This document shows positions 50,109 to 57,889 of a stretch of DNA of 64,000 nucleotides, piece after piece. Positions within the stretch are counted from its first letter, which is position 1; every line of letters begins with the position of its first letter. The DNA lies in contig CABZEU010000004.1 in the NCBI GenBank assembly GCA_902524795.1, positions 1 through 64,000 on the forward strand. The letters are read 5' to 3'. Under the pieces are notes generated by a model. The model was not told the DNA's origin. It searched no databases and worked only from the letters and a program-made list of their open reading frames with translations. Both the position numbers and the translations under genes were made by a program. This stretch comes from an uncultured Pelagibacteraceae bacterium (GTDB lineage Bacteria > Pseudomonadota > Alphaproteobacteria > Pelagibacterales > AG-422-B15).

Positions 50109-50996
50109 CTAGAAACCACTTGCCTTAACATTTAATGTTGTTGTTACAACTTTTATCTTATTTTCTCTTTTAACAGGTTCATACATTCTATCGGCAACAG
50201 ATACGTACTCAATATAATTAGAAGAGTTATTTGAAAAAGAACCATTACTACCAAGAGGTATTACAAAACTTAGATTTGCAAATGAACCATCACCTGTTTG
50301 GTTATCATCGATATATCCAACTTCTAAATCAAGATTATTACTAATTATATTAAGACCATATTTTTCCCCTTCTACTTCAAATGAACCTGCGGCATTTTCA
50401 AAATCAAATAATCCTGCAAATAGTCTTGCATTTGCTGTAATTGGTAAATGATAATCAAGACGTGCGTCCCATCCGTCCATCGCCTCTTCATCTTTTCCTG
50501 TCGAAACTGTTTCGATGCCAGATGTAGCGTCATAAATATTAGATCTCAAGTCAAACACACTACTTATAACCTCAAGACCCGCCCCATTTCTCTGATGTGA
50601 GTCATCAAATGCATAATCAAAAAATATATTTAATCCAAATATAACTTTATCGTCATTTAGAAGAGTTCTGTGTCCTATACCTAGATTAATTGTTTGATCA
50701 TTATTATGTAGATTGAGGGAGTTTTGGTTAAAAATAGCACTATTGCCATACTCTGATATCATATTTACATTCGTAAGAGATATAGTTGGCTTTAGATGCT
50801 CTTGCAAACCTAAGTTTATATCGAGGTACTTCACCCTACTATTTTCACTCAATAATGATGAAACACTTGTGCCTAGGCTATTAGCTAATCCATTAAAATA
50901 TGAAGTTACTCTATTTTCCAAATTAGAGGCATTTGAAATCCCAATTAACAAAAAAATACCAAAGATTGAGTAAATATAAGCCTTAAAATTTCTCAT
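50109..50996 (-). CDS. inverse autotransporter (intimin/invasin-type) beta-domain protein without passenger
   Basis: 295 residues: signal peptide (about 1-23), a linker to about 55, then alternating beta-strands to the end. INLGIGHRTLLNDDKVIFGLN, FFDYAFDDSHQRNGAGLEV and the closing RMYEPVKRENKI resemble the inverse-autotransporter barrel of intimin, invasin and YchP-like proteins. In those proteins Ig-like passenger domains follow the barrel; here the chain stops about 14 residues after the closing strand. The neighbour 3 nt downstream is a secreted protein, suggesting a split surface system. Confidence 0.75.
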   Translation of the reverse strand: MRNFKAYIYSIFGIFLLIGISNASNLENRVTSYFNGLANSLGTSVSSLLSENSRVKYLDINLGLQEHLKPTISLTNVNMISEYGNSAIFNQNSLNLHNNDQTINLGIGHRTLLNDDKVIFGLNIFFDYAFDDSHQRNGAGLEVISSVFDLRSNIYDATSGIETVSTGKDEEAMDGWDARLDYHLPITANARLFAGLFDFENAAGSFEVEGEKYGLNIISNNLDLEVGYIDDNQTGDGSFANLSFVIPLGSNGSFSNNSSNYIEYVSVADRMYEPVKRENKIKVVTTTLNVKASGF

Positions 50997-51052
50997 AACT
51001 TGTTTATAACAAATTACGCGAAAATTTCACTTATAAATATTATCTGATTTTT

Positions 51053-51140
51053 TGGTGGCCTCACCCGGACTCGAACCGGGACGGGAATAAATCCCAAAGG
51101 ATTTTAAGTCCTTTGCGTCTACCAATTCCGCCATGAGGCC
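51053..51140 (-). tRNA. tRNA-Leu (anticodon TAA)
   Basis: 88 nt on the minus strand, class II with a long variable arm. GGCCTCA pairs with TGAGGCC, the anticodon loop centre is TAA, and CCA is encoded. No second copy of its 3' end is seen nearby. Confidence 0.97.
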
Positions 51141-51200
51141 AATTGTTTTATTTTATAACTATTTATTTACTGAACTACTAGTTCTTTAGTGTTTTGAATA

Positions 51201-51228
51201 AAAAAAAAGGGGCCCGAAGGCCCCTTTT
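51201..51228 (-). terminator. Rho-independent terminator of the proteorhodopsin gene
   Basis: On the minus strand GGGGCC, a TTCG tetraloop and GGCCCC are followed by eight T (plus-strand positions 51209-51224 for the hairpin). It lies about 20 nt after the proteorhodopsin stop codon, so that gene is likely a single-gene transcript. With the AAAA on the other side it could act in both directions. Confidence 0.92.
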
Positions 51229-51248
51229 ATTATCTGCTTTACAGAAAC

Positions 51249-51941
51249 TTAATTGCTGTCTGATACTGCAGCTACATAAATAGCCATACCAAATGCAATT
51301 TTGTTAACAAAGTCAGCAAGGTTATAGATTAAGTTCAGTGAACCAGCGTCTACGCCACCACCAAAGTAACCTACTGCATAACCTATTGGATAAATCGCCC
51401 AACCTACTGTAACGATCAATCTCAACGCGTTGAACGCAGCTTGACCAGCAGCGTTTCCACTACCAGCACTTGCTTTGCTTGCTTCGCCTGCAAAAACTTC
51501 ATAGATGATGTATATCCATCCAGCCATTCCTATAGCGAAGGCTAGACCTACATTCATTGCTCCAATTTCACCTAAATAACCACCAACCAACATTACTATT
51601 GATGCGATTAACAGTCTCCAGAATAAACCTGAAGCAACAGCAGTGATTGCTGCAAGAATTACATAGAACTCTACAATTTGCAGAGGCACCGTAATCAACC
51701 AGTCAACGTATCGAAGAACTGTTGGTGAGTCACCAGTCGCAACCCATACTTCTCTCATGTAGAAATAGTGCCACGCTGCAACACCAGTAACCAAACCAGC
51801 TACTGTGAGGGACGTCTTCCATTTAGCTGCTACTCTGTCTCTCTCAAGAAAAAAGAAAGCTGTAGCGGCAACCATGGCCATAGAGATTAACCAAAACGAT
51901 ATGGCAACTTGATCTCCGGGATTTAGCATTAATACTTTCAT
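51249..51941 (-). CDS. proteorhodopsin, blue-tuned light-driven proton pump
   Basis: Seven-helix retinal protein of the inner membrane that pumps protons outward in light. The 230 residues align to green proteorhodopsin with a constant offset of 17: His58 (H75), proton acceptor Asp80 (D97), spectral position Gln88 (105, Gln means blue), proton donor Glu91 (E108), Schiff-base Lys214 (K231). The N-terminus starts directly at the mature region and has no signal peptide; an in-frame stop 10 codons upstream excludes a longer form. AAGGGG precedes the ATG by about 9 nt. No carotenoid or retinal synthesis genes are adjacent. Confidence 0.98.
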   Translation of the reverse strand: MKVLMLNPGDQVAISFWLISMAMVAATAFFFLERDRVAAKWKTSLTVAGLVTGVAAWHYFYMREVWVATGDSPTVLRYVDWLITVPLQIVEFYVILAAITAVASGLFWRLLIASIVMLVGGYLGEIGAMNVGLAFAIGMAGWIYIIYEVFAGEASKASAGSGNAAGQAAFNALRLIVTVGWAIYPIGYAVGYFGGGVDAGSLNLIYNLADFVNKIAFGMAIYVAAVSDSN

Positions 51942-52065
51942 TATTATATTCCCCTTAATTTTATAAAATTAGGCAATTATTATTGAGAAACTGGGTTAAG
52001 TAAAGTAGAAAAAACTAATAATATATAATTAAATCAATATTTTAGATGATTGTGGATAAAAATTA

Positions 52066-52788
52066 TTAATACTTAGTATCATAATTTTTCATTAATTCCT
52101 TCAATTCTGACTCGCAATTTTTAAGTTTTGTCTCATCAGAAGAACGCATAACAACAGAAGTTCCAAAGCGATTGTCCTTATTAAAAGGGTAGCTTCCTAT
52201 TTCAACTTCAGAATATTTATTTTGCAGATCGGTTAAGGCGTCAGCAACATTGCTTTCGGGAGTAAAAACGTCAATTGATTTAGACTTCACCACCTCACCA
52301 ACAGTTAGGTGCTTTCTCGCCCCTTCTAACATGCCCTGCATAATGCTTGGGATTCCAGCTAATACAAATACATTGTCCATTTTAAAACCAGGCGCTCTAC
52401 TCACTGGATTCTCAATAAGCTCAGAACCTACTGGCATCTTGGTCATTTTCATTCTTGCATCAGTCAATTCGCCGTCTTTATAGTATTCCTTTAAAATGCC
52501 TAAAGCTCCTGAATTGATCTCTAATTCAACTCCAAAAGCTTTTGCTATACACAAAGAAGTAATATCGTCATGTGTTGGCCCTATGCCGCCTGTCGTAAAT
52601 ACATAATCATAAGTTGATCTGAGGTAGTTTACCGTCTCTACAACTATTTCTTCCTCATCTCTAATTACCCTTACTTCTGCTAGTTGAATTCCTATTTCAT
52701 TCAACCAATTTGCGAGATATGATAGATTCTTATCTTGCGTACGACCGGATAAAATTTCGTTACCAATAATTATAAGTGATGCTTTCAT
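52066..52788 (-). CDS. CinA-like molybdopterin-binding-domain protein (COG1058)
   Basis: 240 residues matching only the N-terminal domain of CinA. SLIIIGNEILSGRTQDKN and the TTGGIGPTHDDIT loop are the family signatures. The C-terminal nicotinamide-nucleotide amidase domain of full CinA is absent. In CinA this N-domain has ADP-ribose pyrophosphatase activity in some species; whether that holds here is unknown. Its start codon is only 6 nt from that of the divergent sfsA. Confidence 0.9.
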   Translation of the reverse strand: MKASLIIIGNEILSGRTQDKNLSYLANWLNEIGIQLAEVRVIRDEEEIVVETVNYLRSTYDYVFTTGGIGPTHDDITSLCIAKAFGVELEINSGALGILKEYYKDGELTDARMKMTKMPVGSELIENPVSRAPGFKMDNVFVLAGIPSIMQGMLEGARKHLTVGEVVKSKSIDVFTPESNVADALTDLQNKYSEVEIGSYPFNKDNRFGTSVVMRSSDETKLKNCESELKELMKNYDTKY

Positions 52789-52794
52789 AAAACC

Positions 52795-53502
52795 ATGTCA
52801 AAAATTGCTAATCAATATATCTCAGGGAGATTGATTAAAAGGTATAAGAGATTTTTTGCAGATATTCAACTCGATAATAATAAAGAAGCCATAACTGCAC
52901 ATTGTCCCAATACAGGTTCCATGCAAGGTCTTCTCGATGAAGGCAATCCTGTTTTCGTAACGAAAGCAGACGATCCAAAACGTAAATTAAAATATACTCT
53001 TGAGATTATAAAATCTGGCAATGCAAACGTTGGTGTCAATACGCACAAAGCCAACAGAATTGTGGAGGATGCAATCGAATTGTATCTAATTCCTGAATTA
53101 GGTAAATACGATTCATATAAAAGAGAAGTTAAATACGGAACTAATTCCCGCATTGATTTTCTACTAAGTGATGGTGATAAACAAACTTATGTAGAAGTAA
53201 AAAATGTAACGTTATCAAGAAAAAAAGAAACGGCTGAATTTCCAGATGCAATTACAGATAGAGGCTCCAAGCATTTGATCGAACTTTCAAAGCTGCCCAG
53301 CAAAAATACAAGAGCAGTTATGTTATTTCTCATTCAAAGAGATGATTGTAAAAAATTTCAAATCGCAAGTGATATTGATAAGACATACCATGACAACTTT
53401 AAAAAAGTCATAAAAAGGGGAGTAGAAATAATATGTTATAACTGTTCTTTTGAAAGTGACAAAATTCGTGTAAATAAAAAAATAAAACTCATTAATGAAT
53501 AA
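52795..53502 (+). CDS. sfsA: SfsA family DNA/RNA-binding nuclease-like protein
   Basis: 235 residues. RYKRFFADIQL, AHCPNTGSMQGLL near the N-terminus, and the PD-(D/E)XK-like pair RIDFLLSDGDK / YVEVKNVTL are conserved in SfsA. E. coli SfsA was first linked to maltose metabolism; the biochemical role is poorly defined. Its last 8 nt overlap the map start. Confidence 0.95.
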   Translation: MSKIANQYISGRLIKRYKRFFADIQLDNNKEAITAHCPNTGSMQGLLDEGNPVFVTKADDPKRKLKYTLEIIKSGNANVGVNTHKANRIVEDAIELYLIPELGKYDSYKREVKYGTNSRIDFLLSDGDKQTYVEVKNVTLSRKKETAEFPDAITDRGSKHLIELSKLPSKNTRAVMLFLIQRDDCKKFQIASDIDKTYHDNFKKVIKRGVEIICYNCSFESDKIRVNKKIKLINE

Positions 53503-54265
53503 TAAATTGCACAATAGTAAAGATTTTGAAGGCATGCGAAAAGCTGGTAATTTAGCTGCATCCACTCTTGATCTTTTGGTTGATTATGTAAAACCTGGTG
53601 TATCGACTGATGAGCTTGATTACTTTGCATTTAAGTTCATTACAAAAAATGGTGGCTTAATCGCTCCCTTATTTTATAAAGGCTTTCCAAAGTCTATTTG
53701 CACATCTATTAACCATGTCATTTGTCATGGAATTCCATCTTCCAGAATATTAGAAGAAGGAGATATTGTTAACATAGATGTAACTGTTATCGTTGATGGC
53801 TGGCATGGAGATACCAGTCGGATGTTTCCTGTAGGCAAAATTAGTGCAAAGGCACAGAAATTAATTGATTGCACTTTTGAATCAATGCATGAAGGAATTA
53901 AAGTTGCGGGTCCGAAGTCTCGTCTCGGTGACATTGGTCATGCAATTCAGAGTTATGCTGAAAAACAGAATTATAGTGTGGTAAGAGATTTTTGTGGGCA
54001 TGGACTCGGTAAAGTCTTTCATGAATTTCCAAATATATTGCATTACGGCAAAGAAAATACAGGCGATCAAATTGAAGAAGGTATGTTCTTTACTGTGGAA
54101 CCCATGATTAATTTTGGAAATTATGATGTAAGAATGCTGAAGGATGGATGGACAGCTGTAACAAAAGATAAGAGTTTATCTGCTCAATTTGAGCATAGTA
54201 TAGGTATTACCAAAGATGGATTTGAAATTTTTACTAAATCTCCTGCAGGACTTGATAAACCCTAA
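53495..54265 (+). CDS. map: methionine aminopeptidase type I
   Basis: Removes the initiator methionine from nascent proteins. 256 residues with the five metal ligands in their usual settings: Asp in NIDVTVIVDGWHGD (two), His in GHGLGKVFHEFP, Glu in TVEPMI, and Glu in SAQFEHSIGIT. Catalytic His lies in SINHVICHGIP. The ATG overlaps the sfsA stop. Confidence 0.98.
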   Translation: MNNKLHNSKDFEGMRKAGNLAASTLDLLVDYVKPGVSTDELDYFAFKFITKNGGLIAPLFYKGFPKSICTSINHVICHGIPSSRILEEGDIVNIDVTVIVDGWHGDTSRMFPVGKISAKAQKLIDCTFESMHEGIKVAGPKSRLGDIGHAIQSYAEKQNYSVVRDFCGHGLGKVFHEFPNILHYGKENTGDQIEEGMFFTVEPMINFGNYDVRMLKDGWTAVTKDKSLSAQFEHSIGITKDGFEIFTKSPAGLDKP

Positions 54266-54289
54266 ATTAAAGATTAAAAAAGTATTTAT

Positions 54290-55582
54290 ATGATCCCTCG
54301 ATATTCAAGAGCTACCATGACTGATATCTGGAGTTCTAAATCAAGATTTAAAATTTGGCTCGACATTGAACTGTATGCTTGTGAAGCTATGGAAAAATTG
54401 GGGACTGTTCCAAAGGGTACAAGTAAAAAAGTTAAGTCAAAAGCTAAAATAAATGAGAAGAGAATTGATATTATTGAAAAGAAAGTCAAACACGATGTGA
54501 TAGCATTTCTTACATCTATATCAGAATACGCTGGACCCCCTGCACGTTTTCTTCATCAAGGCTTAACCTCATCAGATATTTTAGATACAGCATTCAATAT
54601 ACAGCTCATGCGATCATCTAAAATTATTGAAAAAGAAATGGCTCAGCTTCTTAAATCGCTAAAAAAAATAGCTCTCAAATATAAAAATACGCCTTGTATC
54701 GGAAGAAGCCATGGTATTCATGCAGAACCAACAACCTTTGGTGTAAAAATAGCAAACTTCTACGCAGAGTTTGAGCGAAATCAAGTGCGTTTAAAAAAGG
54801 CAACAAAAGAAATATCTGTGTGCGCAATTTCAGGTGCTGTAGGCAATTATGCCAATATAGATCCTCGTGTTGAACAGTTTGTTGCAAAAAATTTAGGCAT
54901 GAAAGCTGAAACTATATCTACTCAAGTTATCCCACGTGACCGACACGCTGTTTATTTCAGTACTCTTGGAATTATTGCCAGCTCAATTGAGCGCCTAGCT
55001 ACAGAAATCAGACATTTGCAAAGAACAGAAGTTCTTGAAGTTGAAGAATTTTTTTCAAAAGGTCAAAAAGGATCATCTGCCATGCCACATAAAAGAAATC
55101 CTGTACTAACTGAAAACTTAACTGGCCTTTCAAGATTGATTCGAGGCTACACAATACCTGCCCTAGAAAATGTCTCCTTATGGCATGAAAGAGATATCTC
55201 GCACTCGAGTGTGGAAAGAATTATGGCTCCTGATGCTAACATCATCATTGATTTTGCACTAGCACGTTTGAATAATGTAATCGCAAACCTTGTTGTTTAT
55301 CCTAAAAATATGAAAGCTAATTTAGATAAGTTAAGAAAACTACCTATGTCAGAAGGCTTAATGCTCGCCATGACTCAAAAAGGTTTATCTCGAGAAAAGG
55401 CCTATAAAATTGTTCAGCGAAATGCCATGAAAGTATGGAAATCTGGTCTAGACTTTGAAACAGTACTGGATACGGATAATGAATTAAAAAAATATTTAAA
55501 TAAAAAAGAAATATCTAAGATATTAGACCTTAAACACGCAACGAGAAGAACCAATTATATTTTTAAAAAAGTATTTAAATAA
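54290..55582 (+). CDS. purB: adenylosuccinate lyase
   Basis: Acts twice in purine synthesis: it splits SAICAR to AICAR, and adenylosuccinate to AMP. 430 residues with HDVIAFLTSISEY, LTSSDILDTA, the catalytic-His region SHGIHAEPTTFG, and the flexible signature loop GSSAMPHKRNP. It follows map by 24 nt and precedes the pur cluster. Confidence 0.98.
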   Translation: MIPRYSRATMTDIWSSKSRFKIWLDIELYACEAMEKLGTVPKGTSKKVKSKAKINEKRIDIIEKKVKHDVIAFLTSISEYAGPPARFLHQGLTSSDILDTAFNIQLMRSSKIIEKEMAQLLKSLKKIALKYKNTPCIGRSHGIHAEPTTFGVKIANFYAEFERNQVRLKKATKEISVCAISGAVGNYANIDPRVEQFVAKNLGMKAETISTQVIPRDRHAVYFSTLGIIASSIERLATEIRHLQRTEVLEVEEFFSKGQKGSSAMPHKRNPVLTENLTGLSRLIRGYTIPALENVSLWHERDISHSSVERIMAPDANIIIDFALARLNNVIANLVVYPKNMKANLDKLRKLPMSEGLMLAMTQKGLSREKAYKIVQRNAMKVWKSGLDFETVLDTDNELKKYLNKKEISKILDLKHATRRTNYIFKKVFK

Positions 55583-55583
55583 T

Positions 55584-55829
55584 TTATTGTGAGAAATAAA
55601 TAGCTACTGCAAAAACTCCAAATATAAGTGCATAACCTCCAAAATAATAAAACTGATTTAAACTAGCATCCTGAATTACGTTACCGTAATTCTTTTTGGG
55701 CCTGGGGTTAGAAGCTCTCTTCTTTTTTTTAATTACAGATTTCTTTTTCTTTGTAATTCTTGAAGCCGTTTTCTTCTTAACCACTTTCTTTTTTTTAGCC
55801 TTTTTTGCGATTGCATATTTAATGTGCAT
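55584..55829 (-). CDS. small lysine-rich protein with C-terminal membrane helix
   Basis: 81 residues, no family recognised. Residues 9-46 are a highly basic Lys/Ala/Val stretch like the tails of histone-H1-like bacterial proteins; residues 60-79 are one hydrophobic helix (YFGGYALIFGVFAVAIYF). A basic tail tied to the membrane could bind nucleic acid, ribosomes or acidic lipid. It lies convergently against purB and 14 nt downstream of the DUF1476 gene, so it may share that transcript. Confidence 0.6.
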   Translation of the reverse strand: MHIKYAIAKKAKKKKVVKKKTASRITKKKKSVIKKKKRASNPRPKKNYGNVIQDASLNQFYYFGGYALIFGVFAVAIYFSQ

Positions 55830-55843
55830 GTGGAGTGCAATAA

Positions 55844-56173
55844 TTAGATATTATCTTTACCAATGATCTCTTCTTTTGCCTGAAGTAAAAATTGGTCCAT
55901 ACTTTGTCTAAGTTCATCATCAGTTATGGATATTCCTTTTTCATCAAAATCTTTTCTGACTTTTCTAAAAACATCCATATCTCCATCCTCTTCAAGATCA
56001 GATTTGATAACTTCTGCAAAATATTCCTCAACTGCTGGCCCGGATATGCGAAGTTTTTCCGCAGCCCAGACACCAAGATACTTATTTCTTCGAGCCAAAA
56101 TCTTAAATTCTAACTCTTGATCTCGAGCAAATTTACCCTCAAAACCTTTTTTTCGTTCATCTAGTTTTTTCAT
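55844..56173 (-). CDS. ATPase inhibitor subunit zeta (DUF1476)
   Basis: 109 residues matching the alphaproteobacterial zeta inhibitor of the F1Fo-ATP synthase. It has the N-terminal inhibitory segment LDERKKGFEGKFARDQELEFK, then a helical bundle (ARRNKYLGVWAAEKL ...). Zeta blocks ATP hydrolysis by F1 in Paracoccus. Location next to purC is conserved in alphaproteobacteria. Confidence 0.93.
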   Translation of the reverse strand: MKKLDERKKGFEGKFARDQELEFKILARRNKYLGVWAAEKLRISGPAVEEYFAEVIKSDLEEDGDMDVFRKVRKDFDEKGISITDDELRQSMDQFLLQAKEEIIGKDNI

Positions 56174-56246
56174 TGTTTCTTTATACTTTTATTTAGATTT
56201 GAATTGAATTACATTTCTATCATAACAAATTTTTATACCACCTGCA

Positions 56247-56966
56247 ATGACATCATCGAAGACTTTATATGAAGGTAAGGCCAAAAAAATAATTAAAGGC
56301 CCAAAAAAGAATACTCTCATTCAGATTTTTAAAGACGATGCAACTGCCTATAACAAAAAAAAACATAAGATATTTAAAGGTAAAGGTGTCATTAATAATA
56401 AAATTTCTGAGCACATTATGGAATTTCTTAAAAGTAAAAAGATTCCAACTCATTTTGAAAAAAGATTAAATGATCGAGAACAATTGATAAAAAAATGTCA
56501 GATCATTCCTATAGAGTTTGTTGTTCGAAATATTGTTGCTGGTTCTATTGCTAAAAAATTAGGGCTTAAGGAAGGAATGAAGTTAAAAAAACCTTTATTA
56601 GAGTATTATTATAAAGAAGACAGTTTAGATGATCCAATGATTTCAAGAGATCACGTTGAAACATTTGGATGGGCTAATAGATCAGAGCTAAAAAGAATAG
56701 ATGGCATGTCTCTTAAAATTAATTCTTTACTCACTAAATTATTTAAAAAGAAAAATATCATTCTAGTAGATTTTAAAATTGAATTTGGGAGGCTAGCCTC
56801 AAATCCAAAAAAAATTGTACTCGCTGATGAGATTAGTCCTGACTCATGCAGATTGTGGGACATAAAATCAAAACAGAAATTAGATAAAGACGTTTTCAGA
56901 AGAAACCTAGGCAGCCTCATGGGCGCCTATGAAGAGGTTGCTTCACGATTAGGAATCGTGCATTAA
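56247..56966 (+). CDS. purC: SAICAR synthetase (phosphoribosylaminoimidazole-succinocarboxamide synthase)
   Basis: Joins aspartate to CAIR with ATP in purine synthesis. 239 residues with LYEGKAKKI, FKDDATAYNKKK, the family motif EFVVRNIVAGS, and LADEISPDSCRLWD. A TTGAAT/CATAAC pair spaced 16 nt within 56203-56230 may be its promoter; the 73-nt gap is shared with the divergent DUF1476 gene. Confidence 0.98.
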   Translation: MTSSKTLYEGKAKKIIKGPKKNTLIQIFKDDATAYNKKKHKIFKGKGVINNKISEHIMEFLKSKKIPTHFEKRLNDREQLIKKCQIIPIEFVVRNIVAGSIAKKLGLKEGMKLKKPLLEYYYKEDSLDDPMISRDHVETFGWANRSELKRIDGMSLKINSLLTKLFKKKNIILVDFKIEFGRLASNPKKIVLADEISPDSCRLWDIKSKQKLDKDVFRRNLGSLMGAYEEVASRLGIVH

Positions 56967-56973
56967 AGGTTAA

Positions 56974-57213
56974 ATGCTAGCCAAAATCTATATCACACTT
57001 AAAAAAGACGTTCTCGACCCCCAAGGCTCGGTCATCGCCAATTCACTCAGGTCATTAGGTTTCAATCACATAGAAGATGTCAGGCAAGGCAAATTTATTG
57101 AAGTTAAACTAAATACTGAAAATAAAGAAACGGCCAATAAACAACTTAATGAAATGTGTGAGAAGCTTTTGGCAAACTTAGTTATTGAAGATTATAAAGT
57201 AGAGATAGATTAA
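56974..57213 (+). CDS. purS: FGAM synthetase subunit PurS
   Basis: Small subunit of the three-part formylglycinamidine ribonucleotide synthetase. 79 residues, ferredoxin-like, with DPQGSVIANSLRSLGF and VRQGKFIEV. It lies 7 nt after purC and 4 nt before purQ. Confidence 0.96.
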   Translation: MLAKIYITLKKDVLDPQGSVIANSLRSLGFNHIEDVRQGKFIEVKLNTENKETANKQLNEMCEKLLANLVIEDYKVEID

Positions 57214-57217
57214 ATAA

Positions 57218-57889
57218 ATGAAATCACACGTTATCGTTTTTCCAGGATCAAACTGTGATCGTGATGTAGCGGTAGCAATCAAAAATATTTCTGGTTATCA
57301 ACCGCAAATGGTATGGCACAAAGAAACGTCAATTGATCAATCTGATCTTATAGTTGTGCCAGGCGGGTTTTCTTATGGCGATTATTTAAGATGTGGCGCC
57401 ATGGCATCAACATCCCCTATTATGCAAGATGTTGTGAAAAAGGCAAAAGAAGGTGTTCCTGTATTGGGTATATGTAATGGATTCCAAATTCTGATCGAAA
57501 GTGGATTATTAGATGGTGCGTTGATGAGAAATAATAGTCTGAGCTTTATATGTAAAGACATATTAATTAAGCCCAGAAATCAAAGTTCAGTATTCACAAA
57601 AAATGCTCAGGTGGCAAAAATGCCAATAGCACATAATGAAGGTAATTTTTTTGTAACCTCTGAACAATTAAAAAAAATTCAAGACAACGACCAAATAGCC
57701 TTCCAGTATTGTGACGAAAGTGGAAATGTAAGTGAACATTCAAATCCGAATGGCTCACTTGAGAATATTGCTGGCATTCTTAATGAAAATAAAAATGTAT
57801 TAGGCATGATGCCCCACCCAGAAAGAGCTGCAGAATTGGCACACGGATGTGAAGACGGTAAGACTATTTTTGAAAGTATCTTTAATTAA
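57218..57889 (+). CDS. purQ: FGAM synthetase glutaminase subunit PurQ
   Basis: Class I glutamine amidotransferase feeding ammonia to PurL. 223 residues; nucleophile Cys in GICNGFQ and the His-Glu pair in [10 protein letters not shown] complete the triad. Its stop shares a base with the purL start (TAATG). Confidence 0.98.
   Translation: MKSHVIVFPGSNCDRDVAVAIKNISGYQPQMVWHKETSIDQSDLIVVPGGFSYGDYLRCGAMASTSPIMQDVVKKAKEGVPVLGICNGFQILIESGLLDGALMRNNSLSFICKDILIKPRNQSSVFTKNAQVAKMPIAHNEGNFFVTSEQLKKIQDNDQIAFQYCDESGNVSEHSNPNGSLENIAGILNENKNVLGMMPHPERAAELAHGCEDGKTIFESIFN

Noticed and set aside
51053-51140. tRNA-Leu as an integration site for the beta-barrel/secreted-protein pair
   Set aside because: No duplicated tRNA-Leu 3' end was found near 49240 or elsewhere in the region.
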